50,493 bases of DNA from Acidimicrobiia bacterium (lineage in GTDB: Bacteria > Acidobacteriota > Vicinamibacteria > Vicinamibacterales > UBA2999): positions 1 to 50,493 of the forward strand of contig VFZH01000009.1 of the NCBI GenBank assembly GCA_016871255.1, read 5' to 3'. Shown here piece by piece: positions 28,039 through 37,795 of this stretch; the first letter of the stretch is position 1; each line of letters opens with the position of its first letter. The notes below the pieces were generated by a model, which was given only the letters and a program-made list of their open reading frames with translations, ran no database searches and was not told the DNA's origin. The position numbers were made by a program, and so were the translations under genes.

Positions 28039-29189
28039 TCCACCCTCCGCAGGATGAAGCACTTCAGGTAGTGCGACTCGGGCACGCCGACGAGCACCGG
28101 GTGATCGCGGGCCTGCATCCGCTTCTCGAGCACGGCGACCGTCACGCCCGCGTCGGCGGCCGCGTGGTCCAGCACTGCCTGGAACGTCGGCTCGTCCACG
28201 TTGTACGAACAACTGCAGGTCACCAGCACACCGCCGGGGCGAAGCAGGCGCATCGCTCGCAGGTTGATTTCCTTGTAGCCCGCGAGCGCCGCCTCCACGG
28301 CGGCCTTGTTCTTCGCGAACGCCGGCGGGTCGAGCACGATCGTGTCGTACCGCTCGCCCGCCTTCTCCAGCCGGCGCAGCTCGTCGAAGACGTTGACCTC
28401 GCGCGCACGCACGTTGGCGATGCCGTTCCTGGCGGCGTTGGCGCCGATCCGGACCGCTGCCTCAGCGGAGATGTCGAGCGCCTCCACTTCGTCGCACGCG
28501 CCTGCCAGCCGCAGCGCGAACCCGCCATGGTAGCTGAATGCGTCGAGCGCGCGCCCGCGCGCGTAACCGGCCGCCGCCACCCGGTTCTCACGCTGATCCA
28601 GGAACAGGCCGGTCTTCTGGCCCTTGTGCAGATCGACGTCGTACTCCAGCGTGCCGTCGCTCACGACGACCGAGTCCGGGACGGTCCCGTGGAGGACACG
28701 CACGTGCTGATCGAGTCCCTCGAGCAGGCGCACGCGCGGGTCGTTGCGCGCGAGGATGCCGGCGGGCGCCAGCAGGTCCACGAGCAGCGCGACGATCGCC
28801 CCGGTCCTGCGGTCCACGCCCTGTGACAGCAACTGGACCACGAGGTATTCGCCGTAGCGATCGACGATGAGCGACGGCAGCAGGTCGCCCTCGCCGTGCA
28901 CCAGCCGGTACGCCGTGGCGTCAGGGTCGAGCGATGCTCGGAACCGGATGGCCGCCTCGAGCCGGTTGCGCCACAGCGCGTCGTCCGCAGGCCGCTCTCC
29001 GCGGGTGAGCATGCGGAGCGTGATCTGCGACCGATCGCTGAAGAGCGCCTGGCCGAGAACGCGGCGTCTCGGCCCCAGCACGACAACCGTCTCTCCCCCC
29101 TCGGCCCGCGCCTCCACCACGTCGGACCGGTACACCCACGGGTGGCCGGACTGGATACGGCGCTCGCCGCGGGCCGAGACCACGGCCAT
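28035..29189 (-). CDS. Class I rRNA methyltransferase, RlmI-like
   Basis: This 384-aa protein has the N-terminal PUA-like domain of the RlmI family ([40 protein letters not shown]), the linker [11 protein letters not shown], and the SAM-binding domain with [18 protein letters not shown]. The catalytic block [50 protein letters not shown] follows. RlmI makes m5C1962 in 23S rRNA; the exact target here is inferred. The frame stays open to 29282 across a heptamer repeat array, but conserved sequence starts at the ATG at 29189. No Shine-Dalgarno is present because the array abuts the start. Confidence 0.9.
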   Translation of the reverse strand: MAVVSARGERRIQSGHPWVYRSDVVEARAEGGETVVVLGPRRRVLGQALFSDRSQITLRMLTRGERPADDALWRNRLEAAIRFRASLDPDATAYRLVHGEGDLLPSLIVDRYGEYLVVQLLSQGVDRRTGAIVALLVDLLAPAGILARNDPRVRLLEGLDQHVRVLHGTVPDSVVVSDGTLEYDVDLHKGQKTGLFLDQRENRVAAAGYARGRALDAFSYHGGFALRLAGACDEVEALDISAEAAVRIGANAARNGIANVRAREVNVFDELRRLEKAGERYDTIVLDPPAFAKNKAAVEAALAGYKEINLRAMRLLRPGGVLVTCSCSYNVDEPTFQAVLDHAAADAGVTVAVLEKRMQARDHPVLVGVPESHYLKCFILRRVE

Positions 29190-29262
29190 TGGAGATTGGG
29201 GATTGGGGATTGACGATTTCATTGGCGATTGCGGATTGATGATTGGCGGAATCGACGACTGG
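29190..29262 (+). repeat. Period-7 GATTGGN array upstream of the rlmI-like gene
   Basis: The stretch reads as GATTGGG, GATTGGG, GATTGAC, then after a short break GATTGCG, GATTGAT, GATTGGC. Spacing is kept at seven nucleotides within each part. It touches the ATG of the methyltransferase gene (minus strand) and lies 84 nt from glyA. Confidence 0.75.
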
Positions 29263-29331
29263 CCGCCGTCAGCCTCGAACATGCAGGGGCCCGCTTCAGC
29301 CGGCCCGCGTCAGCCGCCAGAGAGCCTAAGG

Positions 29332-29337
29332 TACAAT
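29332..29337 (+). promoter_or_regulatory. Candidate -10 box for glyA (TACAAT)
   Basis: TACAAT ends 9 nt before the glyA ATG. The spacing and context (GTACAATCGCTCTTCC-ATG) parallel the accD start (GTATAATCGAGCCTTC-ATG). There is no Shine-Dalgarno sequence. Confidence 0.55.
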
Positions 29338-29346
29338 CGCTCTTCC

Positions 29347-30615
29347 ATGCCAGACGTCGGCCTGTCCCCCATGCTGCGCACGCTCGCCGAAACCGACCCG
29401 GACGTCGCGGATGCCATCCGCAGCGAGGTCCGCCGCCAGGCCGAGGGCCTCGAGCTGATCGCGTCGGAGAACTTCGTCAGCGCCGCCGTCCTCGAAGCGG
29501 CCGGCTCGGTGCTGACCAACAAGTACGCCGAAGGGTACCCCGGCCGGCGGTACTACGGCGGCTGCGAGTTCGTGGACGTGGTGGAGTCGCTCGCGATCGA
29601 TCGCGCGAAGCAGCTGTTCGGCGCCGAACACGCCAACGTGCAGCCGCACTCGGGCGCGCAGGCGAACATGTCGGTCTACCTGACGCTGCTCAAGCCGGGC
29701 GACACGGTGCTCGGGATGAACCTCGCCCATGGCGGGCACCTGTCACACGGCCACCCGCTGAACTTCTCGGGCAAGCTCTACACCATCGTGCCCTACGGCG
29801 TGCGGCAGGACGACGAGCGGATCGACTACGACGAGCTGGAGCGTCTGGCGCACGAACACCGGCCGCAGATGATCATGGTCGGTGCGAGCGCCTACCCGCG
29901 GGTGATCGACTTCCCGCGCATCGCGAAGGTTGCGCAGGCCGTCGGCGCGCCGATGGTGACCGACATGGCGCACATCGCCGGCCTGGTGGCGGGCGGCGTG
30001 CACCCGAGCCCGGTGCCCCACTCGGACTTCGTCACGACGACCACGCACAAGACGCTCCGGGGCCCGCGATCGGGCCTCATCCTCTGCCGGGAGGCCCGCG
30101 CGAAGGATCTCGACCGCGCGGTGTTCCCCGGCGTACAGGGTGGTCCGCTGATGCACATCATTGCGGCCAAGGCGGTGTGCTTCAGGGAAGCGTCGGAGCC
30201 CGCGTTCGCCGAGTATCAGCGCCAGATCGTCGCCAACGCCGCACGGCTCGCGAGTGCGCTCGCGGATCATGGCTTCCGTCTCGTCAGTGGCGGCACTGAC
30301 AACCACCTGATGCTGGTGGACGTCTTCAGCAAGGGGATCACCGGCAAGGCTGCAGAGGCCGCACTCGGCAGGGCGGCGATCACGGTCAACAAGAACGCGA
30401 TCCCGTTCGACACCAACCCGCCGATGACCGCGAGCGGCATCCGGATCGGCACGCCGGCGGTCACCACGCGCGGCATGCGCGAGCCGGAGATGGACCAGGT
30501 CGCCGGCTTCATCGCGCGCGTGCTCGCTGCGCCGGACAACGACCGTGTCATCGGCATGGTGAAGGCCGAAGTCGAGAGCCTCTGCCGCCGGTTCCCGCTC
30601 TACCCCCGGCTCTGA
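29347..30615 (+). CDS. glyA: Serine hydroxymethyltransferase
   Basis: GlyA is the PLP enzyme that converts serine and tetrahydrofolate to glycine and methylene-tetrahydrofolate. The 422-aa protein has [71 protein letters not shown]-type [22 protein letters not shown], and the PLP lysine Lys235 in [38 protein letters not shown] appears near the end. The frame is open far upstream, but the family start is at 29347, just after a -10-like box. Confidence 0.98.
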   Translation: MPDVGLSPMLRTLAETDPDVADAIRSEVRRQAEGLELIASENFVSAAVLEAAGSVLTNKYAEGYPGRRYYGGCEFVDVVESLAIDRAKQLFGAEHANVQPHSGAQANMSVYLTLLKPGDTVLGMNLAHGGHLSHGHPLNFSGKLYTIVPYGVRQDDERIDYDELERLAHEHRPQMIMVGASAYPRVIDFPRIAKVAQAVGAPMVTDMAHIAGLVAGGVHPSPVPHSDFVTTTTHKTLRGPRSGLILCREARAKDLDRAVFPGVQGGPLMHIIAAKAVCFREASEPAFAEYQRQIVANAARLASALADHGFRLVSGGTDNHLMLVDVFSKGITGKAAEAALGRAAITVNKNAIPFDTNPPMTASGIRIGTPAVTTRGMREPEMDQVAGFIARVLAAPDNDRVIGMVKAEVESLCRRFPLYPRL

Positions 30616-30630
30616 ACGCACGCCGTCACA

Positions 30631-30646
30631 CCGGCCGAAAGGCCGG
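30631..30646 (+). terminator. Hairpin with GAAA loop after glyA
   Basis: CCGGCC (30631-30636) pairs with GGCCGG (30641-30646) around a stable GAAA tetraloop, 15 nt after the glyA stop. No T-tract follows, so it may protect the 3' end without terminating. Confidence 0.4.
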
Positions 30647-30683
30647 CTGACCGCCGGCCCCACGAGCGCCAACACCGGCGATG

Positions 30684-30689
30684 TACACT
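30684..30689 (+). promoter_or_regulatory. Candidate -10 box for the DinG-like helicase gene (TACACT)
   Basis: TACACT ends 7 nt before the GTG at 30697, preceded by TG one base further upstream (an extended -10 feel). No Shine-Dalgarno is visible. Confidence 0.45.
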
Positions 30690-30696
30690 CATCGTC

Positions 30697-32853
30697 GTGC
30701 CCGAGGAGGCGACCGATCCAGCGACCGGCGACCTTCGTGAGCAGGTGGCCGCGGTGTTCGGCGCCGCAGGCGCGCTGGCGCGAACGCTCGACGGGTACGA
30801 ACCTCGCGAGAGTCAGCGGCGGATGGCCGCGTCGGTTGCCGACGTGCTGGACCAGGGCGGCACGCTGCTCGCCGAAGCCGGCACGGGCACCGGCAAGACG
30901 CTGGCCTACCTCGTGCCGGCGATCCTGAGCGGCCGCCGCGTCCTCATCTCCACCGGCACCAAGAACCTCCAGGAACAGATCTACTTCAAGGACCTGCCCT
31001 CGCTGCAGCGGGCCCTCGGTGCGTCTCTCTCGGCGACCCTGATGAAGGGGCGCGCCAACTACCTCTGCCTGCACCGCTTCGACGACTGGCGAGATCGGAT
31101 CAACGGCGCCACCTCCCTGCCGGGGCGTCTCATCGACTCGAGCGACCGGGTGCTGCTCCCCATGCTGGACGCGTGGGTGCGCACCACGAGTACCGGCGAT
31201 CGCGCCGAGCTGCGGGACCTGCCGGAGGACCTGCCGCTCTGGAAGGACCTTGCCGCGGACGCGGACACGTGCCTGGGCGGCGAGTGCCCCCGGTACCACG
31301 ACTGCTACGTCACGAAGGTCCGCCAGCGCGCCGCCGAGTCCGACCTGGTGATCGTCAACCACCACCTGCTCTGCGCGGACGCGGCGGTCCGGCAGCACGC
31401 GCATGGAGAGGTCCTGCCCGACTGCCCGACGCTCGTCGTCGACGAAGCGCACCAGCTGGAGGACGTGGCCACGCAGTACTTCGGCGTGTCGCTCGGCAGC
31501 GTCCGGATCGAAGGCCTGGTGCGGGACACCGAACGGGTGCTGATCCGTCGCGCAGGGGCCCTGCGCGCGCACGACGAGCTGCTCCGCGACCTCGGGCGCG
31601 TGGCGGACGACGCGCGAGCGTTCTTCGCAGGCCTGGCGGCCGCGCGCGAGGGGGAGCCCGGAGCGGGCGGGATGGCGACCGCCGGCGACACCGCATTCCC
31701 CGAGCGGCGCGCCAGGTACACCGCTGAGACGTTCGCCGACCACTTCGAGTCAGGCATGGCGCTGGCCGGGGCGATCGAAGGGCTCGAGGCCCGGCTGGCC
31801 CTGGCTGCAAAGGCAGCGGCGGTTGCGGGGAGCGCCCCGGACCCGCCCACGGGGGATGCGCTGGACGGCGTGCCGGACCTGCTCGCGCTTCAGCGCCGGG
31901 CCGGCGAGATCAAGGATGCCCTCCGCTTCCTGACGCGCGCGAACGATCCCGACTTCGTCTACTTCGTCGAGGCCCGCGGGCGGGCGGGCCGACACGCGCA
32001 GGCATCGTCCCGTGGCCTCGTGCTCTGCGCGGCCCCGATCGACGTCTCGCGCATCGTGAGCGCCACGCTGCTCGATCGCATGCGCACGGCGGTCCTCACG
32101 TCTGCCACGCTGGCCGTGGGCGGGTCGTTCGAGTACGTGCGGGCTCGCCTGGGACTGCGCCAGGCGGAGACGCTGCTCGTCCCGTCCGAGTTCGACTACC
32201 CCCGCCAGGCCATCCTGTACCTGCCCAGGCGCATGCCGCCGCCCAGACATCCCTCGTTCGCGGCCTCGGCCGCCCGCGAGATCCTGGAGCTGCTGCAGCG
32301 CACCGAGGGACGGGCCTTCGTCCTGTTCACCAGCTACGCCACGCTGCACACCGTTCAGCGGTTCCTCGAGATGACGCTGCGCTACCCCCTGCTGGTCCAG
32401 GGGTCCGCACCGCGCACGGTGCTGCTGGAGCGGTTTCGCGCCACGCCAGGCGCGGTCCTCCTGGCCACGGCCAGCTTCTGGCAGGGGGTGGACGTGGTGG
32501 GTGATGCCCTGAGCTGCGTCATCGTCGACAAGCTGCCGTTCGCCTCGCCCGCCGATCCGGTCGTCGCGGCCAGAATGGACGCCATCAAGGCCCGCGGAGG
32601 CGACCCCTTCGAGGAGTACCAGGTGCCGCTGGCCATCCTGACACTGCAGCAGGGGCTGGGGCGGCTCATCCGCCATCGTTCGGACCGCGGGGTGCTCGCG
32701 GTCCTCGATCCCCGCCTGCGCACGATGGGGTACGGCCGCCGCTTCCTCGACAGCCTGCCCCCTGCGCCCATCACGATGGACATCGGGGCGGTCGAAGCCT
32801 TTCTGGCGCCCGGCGTCACTGGAACCAGCCCTGATCGGTCCCCGGTCATGTAA
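30697..32853 (+). CDS. ATP-dependent DNA helicase, DinG/XPD-like
   Basis: This 718-aa superfamily 2 helicase has a Walker A AGTGTGKT (residues 61-68), a DEAH box (VVDEAHQLEDVA) and the later motifs LTSATLAVGG, FVLFTSYATLHTVQRFLE, ATASFWQGVDVVGDALSCVIVDKLPF and QGLGRLIRHRSDRGVLAVLDPR. Four cysteines (124, 192, 197 and 203) are placed as in the 4Fe-4S domain of DinG/XPD enzymes, which unwind DNA 5'-3' during repair and R-loop or replication conflict clearance. It is closer to the YoaA/DinG group than to Rad3. It starts with GTG. Confidence 0.93.
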   Translation: MPEEATDPATGDLREQVAAVFGAAGALARTLDGYEPRESQRRMAASVADVLDQGGTLLAEAGTGTGKTLAYLVPAILSGRRVLISTGTKNLQEQIYFKDLPSLQRALGASLSATLMKGRANYLCLHRFDDWRDRINGATSLPGRLIDSSDRVLLPMLDAWVRTTSTGDRAELRDLPEDLPLWKDLAADADTCLGGECPRYHDCYVTKVRQRAAESDLVIVNHHLLCADAAVRQHAHGEVLPDCPTLVVDEAHQLEDVATQYFGVSLGSVRIEGLVRDTERVLIRRAGALRAHDELLRDLGRVADDARAFFAGLAAAREGEPGAGGMATAGDTAFPERRARYTAETFADHFESGMALAGAIEGLEARLALAAKAAAVAGSAPDPPTGDALDGVPDLLALQRRAGEIKDALRFLTRANDPDFVYFVEARGRAGRHAQASSRGLVLCAAPIDVSRIVSATLLDRMRTAVLTSATLAVGGSFEYVRARLGLRQAETLLVPSEFDYPRQAILYLPRRMPPPRHPSFAASAAREILELLQRTEGRAFVLFTSYATLHTVQRFLEMTLRYPLLVQGSAPRTVLLERFRATPGAVLLATASFWQGVDVVGDALSCVIVDKLPFASPADPVVAARMDAIKARGGDPFEEYQVPLAILTLQQGLGRLIRHRSDRGVLAVLDPRLRTMGYGRRFLDSLPPAPITMDIGAVEAFLAPGVTGTSPDRSPVM

Positions 32854-32856
32854 ACT
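32851..32856 (+). promoter_or_regulatory. Candidate -10 box (TAAACT) for the TPR protein gene
   Basis: TAAACT is preceded by TG at 32849-32850. Its first three bases are the stop codon of the DinG-like gene. Transcription from here would give a leader of about 155 nt to the start at 33020, longer than for its neighbours. I see no clear conserved structure in that leader. Confidence 0.4.
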
Positions 32857-33019
32857 GGTGGTGGGTCGTCGGAACGTGGCGATGTGTCACCGAAATCCGC
32901 TGGGAGAATCGCGACCCGCCAACGGGGAGCGGAGGCGCCAGCAAGCAGGCGGCCCGCGCTGGAATCCTGGGCGTGCCGGGAGCGCGCCGCAACCACTGGT
33001 CAGTCAAGGAGTGATGAGT

Positions 33020-33964
33020 ATGCGGACCCAGCTCTTCAGAGCGCTGTTCACCATGAGCCTGTCCCTGGCGCTCGCCTCGTCGGCGTTCGCGCAGGCGGGG
33101 ATGTTGAAGGGCGTGGTCATGGACGCCCAGGGCAACCCGATCGAGGGTGCCGAGGTCGAAATCGTGTCGAACGACAGCGCGCGCGCGTTCGAGACCAAGA
33201 CGGATCGGCGCGGTGAGTTCGTCCAGATCGGCCTGCGGTCCGGCTCCTACAAGGTCACCGCGACCAAGGACAACATGGCGCAGACGTTGAATGCCAACGT
33301 CAGGCAGGGCAACAACCCCGGGCTCCAGTTCAACCTGACGCCCGTCTCGAATCTGTCGGCCGGCGACGTCCAGAAGCTGGCCGCCCTGCAGGCGGCGTTC
33401 ACGGCCGCCAACGACGCGGTGAAGGCGGGGAACCACAGCCTGGCGGTCACCAAGTACCAGGAAGCGCTGGCCGCGCAGCCCGCCTGCCGCGACTGCCACG
33501 TCAACATCGGCTACTCGCAGACCGAGCTGAAGCAGTACGACGCCGCGGAGGCGTCGTTCAAGGCGGCGATCGCGCTCGACGCGAACTCGGCGGACGCCTA
33601 CAGCGGCCTGGCGGCGCTCTACAACGCGCAGAAGAAGTACGACCTTGCGACCGAGGCCGGGGCCAAGGCGGCGGCGCTCGCACCGGCCGGCGTCGGCGGC
33701 GGCGCGGAAGCGTCTTACAACCAGGGCGTCATCCTCTTCAACGCGCAGAAGTTCGCGGAAGCCAAGGTGCAGTTCGAGGCGGCCGTTGCGGCGAATCCCC
33801 AGATGGCACTGGCCCAGTACCAGCTGGGCATGACCGCCCTGAACCTGGGATTGATTCCCGATGCCGTGAAGGCCCTCGAGGCGTACCTGCAGGTCGAGCC
33901 GAACGGCGAGAAGGCGGCGGAGGTCAACGCCGCGCTGCCGGGCCTCAAGTCGATGATCAAGTGA
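33020..33964 (+). CDS. Exported TPR protein with carboxypeptidase-regulatory-like domain
   Basis: The 314-aa protein has a signal peptide (RALFTMSLSLALASSAFAQA). An Ig-like carboxypeptidase-regulatory domain follows (about residues 28-105, e.g. GMLKGVVMDAQGNPIEGAEVEIVS), then four or five TPR units (about residues 115-310; FTAANDAVKAGNHSLAVTKYQEALAAQPACRDCHVNIGYSQTELKQYDAAEASFKAAIALD). I chose the ATG at 33020 because AAGGAG (33006-33011) sits 8 nt before it; two other in-frame starts lie within 9 nt. It is probably periplasmic or surface-associated and may scaffold other proteins. No specific role is known. Confidence 0.86.
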   Translation: MRTQLFRALFTMSLSLALASSAFAQAGMLKGVVMDAQGNPIEGAEVEIVSNDSARAFETKTDRRGEFVQIGLRSGSYKVTATKDNMAQTLNANVRQGNNPGLQFNLTPVSNLSAGDVQKLAALQAAFTAANDAVKAGNHSLAVTKYQEALAAQPACRDCHVNIGYSQTELKQYDAAEASFKAAIALDANSADAYSGLAALYNAQKKYDLATEAGAKAAALAPAGVGGGAEASYNQGVILFNAQKFAEAKVQFEAAVAANPQMALAQYQLGMTALNLGLIPDAVKALEAYLQVEPNGEKAAEVNAALPGLKSMIK

Positions 33965-33967
33965 CGC

Positions 33968-33987
33968 GCGCAGGCGCCCGCCTGCGC
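33968..33987 (+). terminator. Hairpin after the TPR protein gene
   Basis: GCGCAGGC (33968-33975) pairs perfectly with GCCTGCGC (33980-33987) around a GCCC loop, 4 nt after the stop. There is no T-tract, so terminator activity is uncertain. Confidence 0.4.
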
Positions 33988-34007
33988 CGCCGCCCACCGG
34001 CTGCCAG

Positions 34008-34760
34008 ATGACCGGCCCGGAACCGCGGCACTCCATCGCCGACCGGCTGACAGCCATCCGCGCCCGCATCGAGGGAGCGGCCCTGGCAGCCGGTCGCTCC
34101 CCCTCCACGGTCCGTCTCGTCGCGGTGTCCAAGACGTTCCCGCTGGATGCCGTGCGCGAAGCCTGGGCTGCCGGCCAGCGCGACTTCGGCGAGAACCGGG
34201 TCCAGGAAGCGCTGTCGAAGATCGACGCCTTCCGCGAGGCCCACGACGCCGGCGGCGACGCCGACATCCGCTGGCACCTGATCGGCCATCTCCAGACGAA
34301 CAAGGCCCGCAAGGCCGCCGCGTTCCAGGTCATCCAGTCGATCGACAGCGTGGACCTGCTGCAGCGCGTGGACCGGGCCGCTGTCGAAGCCGGCACGCGC
34401 CCGGATGTGCTGATTCAGGTGGACCTGGCCGGCGAAGCCGCGAAATTCGGCGCGGCGCCCGGCGAGCTGCCCGGACTGTTCGCCGCGGCCAGCCGCCTGG
34501 AAGCCGCGCGCGTGACCGGGCTGATGCTGATTCCTCCCTACCCGGACATGCCCGAGGACTCGCGGCCCTGGTTCAGGCGCCTGGCCGACCTGCGCGATCA
34601 GTCCCTGGCCGCGGGCGTACCGCCGGCCATGCTGCGGGAGCTGTCGATGGGGATGAGCGGCGACTTCGAGGTGGCGATCCAGGAAGGCGCGACCGTCGTG
34701 CGGATCGGCACGGCCATCTTCGGATCGCGCGTGCCCCGGCCCGGCGGTGGGAACGACTGA
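34008..34760 (+). CDS. yggS: PLP homeostasis protein, YggS/PLPBP family
   Basis: This 250-aa PLP-binding protein balances pyridoxal phosphate and amino-acid pools and has no known enzymatic activity. Visible features are the PLP lysine Lys42 in RLVAVSKTFP, FGENRVQEALSK, WHLIGHLQTNKARKAA, SIDSVDLLQRVDRAA, LIQVDLAGEAAKFGA, GLMLIPPYPD and LSMGMSGDFEVAIQEGATVVRIGTAIFGSR. All are diagnostic. It follows the TPR gene by 43 nt and is convergent with the lepA-lepB operon. Confidence 0.95.
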   Translation: MTGPEPRHSIADRLTAIRARIEGAALAAGRSPSTVRLVAVSKTFPLDAVREAWAAGQRDFGENRVQEALSKIDAFREAHDAGGDADIRWHLIGHLQTNKARKAAAFQVIQSIDSVDLLQRVDRAAVEAGTRPDVLIQVDLAGEAAKFGAAPGELPGLFAAASRLEAARVTGLMLIPPYPDMPEDSRPWFRRLADLRDQSLAAGVPPAMLRELSMGMSGDFEVAIQEGATVVRIGTAIFGSRVPRPGGGND

Positions 34761-34778
34761 CGGCGCGGGTTCCTGCGG

Positions 34779-35129
34779 TCAGCGGTCCGCGCTGACGCTG
34801 CCCCGGTACACGCTCTCGATCGAGAAGCTGAACGACAGCGGCACCTCGCAGCGCGGCAGGATCTCGACCGTCTGCACGTAGGACGCCTCCACGACCGTGG
34901 TCTGCCCCTCCCGCGTCACCACGACGTCGTCCGGCCCCACGTCGATCTCGAGCTTGTTCGCCTTGTCGAGCACCTGGCCGCGGAGGGTCGAGGTGGGCGT
35001 CAGGCCCCCGAACACGACCATCTCCTCGGCGGCATCCCTGAGCAGCTGATGCTTCCAGTAGGCGGAGCCCGTGCGGGCGGCCGCGTTGAGCACGAGGATC
35101 ACGATGACGAGCGCAACAGTCGAGCGCAT
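34779..35129 (-). CDS. Small membrane-anchored protein beside lepB
   Basis: The 116-aa protein has one N-terminal hydrophobic helix (TVALVIVILVLNAAA). A soluble domain follows with basic and beta-rich segments (KANKLEIDVGPDDVVVTREGQTTVVEASYVQTVEILPRCEVPLSFSFSIES). Position and layout recall the DUF4845 proteins encoded next to lepB in Proteobacteria, but I cannot confirm that family by eye. It begins 33 nt after the lepB stop, in the lepA-lepB operon. Function is unknown. Confidence 0.75.
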   Translation of the reverse strand: MRSTVALVIVILVLNAAARTGSAYWKHQLLRDAAEEMVVFGGLTPTSTLRGQVLDKANKLEIDVGPDDVVVTREGQTTVVEASYVQTVEILPRCEVPLSFSFSIESVYRGSVSADR

Positions 35130-35162
35130 GGTGGTTCCGGGGCCGCCGCTGCGAGCGGCCCT

Positions 35163-35903
35163 TCAGTGGATTTGGCGCAGCAACCGGCTCCAGCGGGTTC
35201 TGGTCACGAGGCCGGTCACGCCGGACACGAGACCGGCGTCTCCCCCCTCGCCGTCGAACGACCAGTAGATCATCATGGCGCGTCCCTTGACGTACCCGCG
35301 CGGCAGGAAGCGCCAGTACCGGCTGTCCTGGGAATTGTCGCGGTTGTCACCCATGACGTAGTAGTGGTCCGGCGGCACCGTCACCGGCCCGAACCAGCGC
35401 CGCACGTCGCCGCTGCCGGGATCCGCGTCCGGCGCGCCTGGGCGGCCTGGTTCCATGTACTGCGCGTACGGCTCGTCGATCGCCGTGCCGTCGATGTAGA
35501 CCGTCCGCTCGCGCAACTCCACCGTTTCCCCGGGAAGCCCGACGACGCGTTTGATGAAGTCGCGCTCCGGCTCCTCGGGGTACTTGAACACGATCACGTC
35601 TCCGCGCGCGATGGGCCGCACGGGAAGCAGCACGCGCTCCAGCGAAGAACCTGCCGGCCCGTGCACGAACTTGTTCACCAGCAGGTGGTCGCCGATCAGC
35701 AGGTTGTTCTCCATCGACCCGGTCGGGATCTTGAACGCCTGCACCGCGAACGTCCGGACGAACAGCGCCAGCACGACGGCGATGACGATCGACTCGAAGT
35801 ACTCGCGGGTGGTCGACTTGCGGTACGCCACCGGCTCCGCGGGCTGGGAGGTGGGCTTCGCAGCCGCCCGGCGCCCCGGAGACGCGGCTTTCGACTTCGC
35901 CAT
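35163..35903 (-). CDS. lepB: Signal peptidase I
   Basis: LepB cleaves Sec and Tat signal peptides on the periplasmic side of the membrane. The 246-aa protein has a basic N-terminal tail, one membrane helix (about residues 38-53), the catalytic Ser in KIPTGSMENNLLIGDHLLVNKF, and the general-base Lys in RDFIKRVVGLPGETVEL. Box E, YYVMGDNRDNSQDSRYWRFLPRGYVKGRA, is present. It lies 3 nt after lepA, the common lepA-lepB order. Confidence 0.96.
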   Translation of the reverse strand: MAKSKAASPGRRAAAKPTSQPAEPVAYRKSTTREYFESIVIAVVLALFVRTFAVQAFKIPTGSMENNLLIGDHLLVNKFVHGPAGSSLERVLLPVRPIARGDVIVFKYPEEPERDFIKRVVGLPGETVELRERTVYIDGTAIDEPYAQYMEPGRPGAPDADPGSGDVRRWFGPVTVPPDHYYVMGDNRDNSQDSRYWRFLPRGYVKGRAMMIYWSFDGEGGDAGLVSGVTGLVTRTRWSRLLRQIH

Positions 35904-35906
35904 CGC

Positions 35907-37709
35907 CTACTCCGCCCCCACCTTCAGGACGGCCAGGAACGCCTCCTGCGGAATCTCGACGCGGCCGACCCGCTTCATCCGGCGCTTGCCTTCCTTCTGC
36001 TTCTCCAGCAGCTTCCGCTTGCGCGTGATGTCGCCGCCGTAGCACTTGGCCAGCACGTTCTTGCGCAGCGCCTTGACCGACTCGCGTGCGATCACGCGAT
36101 TGCCGATCGCTGCCTGGATCGCGACCTCGAACATCTGGCGCGGAATCAGCTCCCGCATCTTCGTCGCCAGGGTCCGTCCGCGTTCGTACGCCGCGTCCCT
36201 GTGCACGATGACCGACAGCGCATCGACCGGCTCACCGTTGACCAGGATGTCCATCTTGACCAGGGGCGATTCCCAGTAGCCGACGACATGGTAGTCGAGC
36301 GACGCGTACCCCCGGGAGACGGTCTTCAGCCGGTCGTAGAAGTCGAGCACAACCTCGTTGAACGGCATCTCGTAGGTGACCAGCACCCGGTCCGACTTCA
36401 TGAACTCGAGCTTCTTCTGCACCCCGCGCTTCTCCTGGCAGAGCTGCAGCACGGCCCCCACGTGTTCAGCCGGAGTCAGGATGGTGGCGCTGATGACCGG
36501 TTCCTCGATCCGCGTGATGCGGCCGGCATCGGGGAGCTTCGCCGGGCTGTCGATCTCGATCACCTCGCCGTCGGTCGTCGCGACCCGGTAGAGCACGCCC
36601 GGCGCCGTGGTGATCAGATCGACGTTGAACTCGCGCTCGAGCCGCTCCTGCACGATCTCCATGTGCAGCAGGCCGAGAAACCCGCACCGGAACCCGAAGC
36701 CGAGCGCGGCCGACGTCTCCGGCTCGTAGAAGAACGAGGCGTCGTTCAGACGCAGCTTCTCCAGCGCCTCCCGGAGCTCCGGGTACTGATGCCCCTCGAC
36801 CGGGTACAGCCCGGCGAAGACCATCGGCTTCAGCTCCTTGAACCCGGGGAACGGCTCCGGTGTCGGCCGTGCCGTCTCGGTCATGGTGTCGCCGATGCGG
36901 GCATCGGCCACGCGCTTGATGTTGGCGACGACGAAACCGACCTCGCCCACACCCAGTTCATCGACCGGGCTGGCCTTCGGCGAGAACACGCCGAGCTCGT
37001 CCACCTCGTAGTCCTGCCCGGTCGCCATCAGCCGTATCTTCACGCCCTTGCGGAGGCTGCCGTCGATGACGCGCACGACGATGACGACGCCGCGGTAGGC
37101 GTCGTACCAGGAATCGAAGACGAGCGCCTTGAGCGGCGCGTCCGGCTGACCCTGCGGCGGGTGGATCCGCTCGATGACGGCTTCGAGGACCTCGCGCGTG
37201 CCCGTGCCTTCCTTGGCGCTGGTCAACATGGCCGAGTCGCCGTCGAGGCCGATCACGTCGTGGATCTGGCGGCGGCACTCGTCCGGCTGGGCGCCGGGGA
37301 GATCGATCTTGTTGATGACGGGAACGATCTCGAGGTTGTGGTCCACCGCCAGATACGCGTTCGCCAGCGTCTGCGCCTCGACGCCCTGCGAGGCGTCCAC
37401 CAGGAGCAGCGCGCCCTCGCACGCGGCAAGCGAGCGGGTCACCTCGTAGCCGAAGTCCACGTGGCCGGGCGTGTCGATCAGGTTGAGCACGTAGGCCGAT
37501 CCGTCCGCCGCCGTGTAGTTGAGCCGCACGGGGTGAGCCTTGATCGTGATGCCGCGCTCGCGCTCGAGATCCATGGCGTCGAGGACCTGCGCCTCCATCT
37601 CCCTCGGCTGGAGGGCGCCGGTGATCTCGAGAAACCGATCCGCCAGCGTGGACTTGCCGTGGTCGATGTGGGCGATGATCGAGAAGTTGCGGATGTAGCG
37701 CGGGTCCAT
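35907..37709 (-). CDS. lepA: Elongation factor 4 (LepA)
   Basis: LepA is a translational GTPase that acts on stalled ribosomes and in 30S subunit assembly. The 600-aa protein has G1 [15 protein letters not shown]3 [13 protein letters not shown]4 NKIDLPGA and the LepA-specific C-terminal region, ending [34 protein letters not shown]. The frame stays open upstream for more than 1 kb antisense to citrate synthase; the ATG at 37709 begins the conserved [20 protein letters not shown]. Confidence 0.98.
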   Translation of the reverse strand: MDPRYIRNFSIIAHIDHGKSTLADRFLEITGALQPREMEAQVLDAMDLERERGITIKAHPVRLNYTAADGSAYVLNLIDTPGHVDFGYEVTRSLAACEGALLLVDASQGVEAQTLANAYLAVDHNLEIVPVINKIDLPGAQPDECRRQIHDVIGLDGDSAMLTSAKEGTGTREVLEAVIERIHPPQGQPDAPLKALVFDSWYDAYRGVVIVVRVIDGSLRKGVKIRLMATGQDYEVDELGVFSPKASPVDELGVGEVGFVVANIKRVADARIGDTMTETARPTPEPFPGFKELKPMVFAGLYPVEGHQYPELREALEKLRLNDASFFYEPETSAALGFGFRCGFLGLLHMEIVQERLEREFNVDLITTAPGVLYRVATTDGEVIEIDSPAKLPDAGRITRIEEPVISATILTPAEHVGAVLQLCQEKRGVQKKLEFMKSDRVLVTYEMPFNEVVLDFYDRLKTVSRGYASLDYHVVGYWESPLVKMDILVNGEPVDALSVIVHRDAAYERGRTLATKMRELIPRQMFEVAIQAAIGNRVIARESVKALRKNVLAKCYGGDITRKRKLLEKQKEGKRRMKRVGRVEIPQEAFLAVLKVGAE

Positions 37710-37726
37710 GCGAAGGGGATGAGAGA

Positions 37727-37732
37727 AGTATA
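37727..37732 (-). promoter_or_regulatory. Candidate -10 box for lepA (TATACT)
   Basis: On the minus strand TATACT ends 17 nt before the lepA ATG, so the leader would be only about 10 nt. It lies in the 86-nt gap between citrate synthase and lepA. Confidence 0.45.
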
Positions 37733-37739
37733 ACGGGGC

Positions 37740-37795
37740 CGCCTCCGCTGAAGCTTCGGCGGGTCTCGCCGCAGCGCGGAACGCGCGAAGGCGGA
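37740..37795. repeat. Palindromic GC-rich repeat between gltA and lepA
   Basis: CCGCTGAAGCTTCGGCGG is an almost perfect palindrome, followed by CGCGAAGGCGG. A related string (CGCCGAAGCGGCGAAG, then CGCGAAGGCGG) appears at 47989-48016, so this looks like a dispersed intergenic repeat. Confidence 0.5.

Noticed and set aside
29263-29346. Glycine riboswitch ahead of glyA
   Set aside because: Only 84 nt separate the heptamer array from glyA, none of the conserved glycine-aptamer sequence is visible, and the transcript probably starts near the ATG.
33968-33987. Rho-independent terminator
   Set aside because: The stem is strong but lacks a T-tract; it is listed only as a hairpin at low confidence. 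The same holds for the hairpins at 10297-10314 and 30631-30646.
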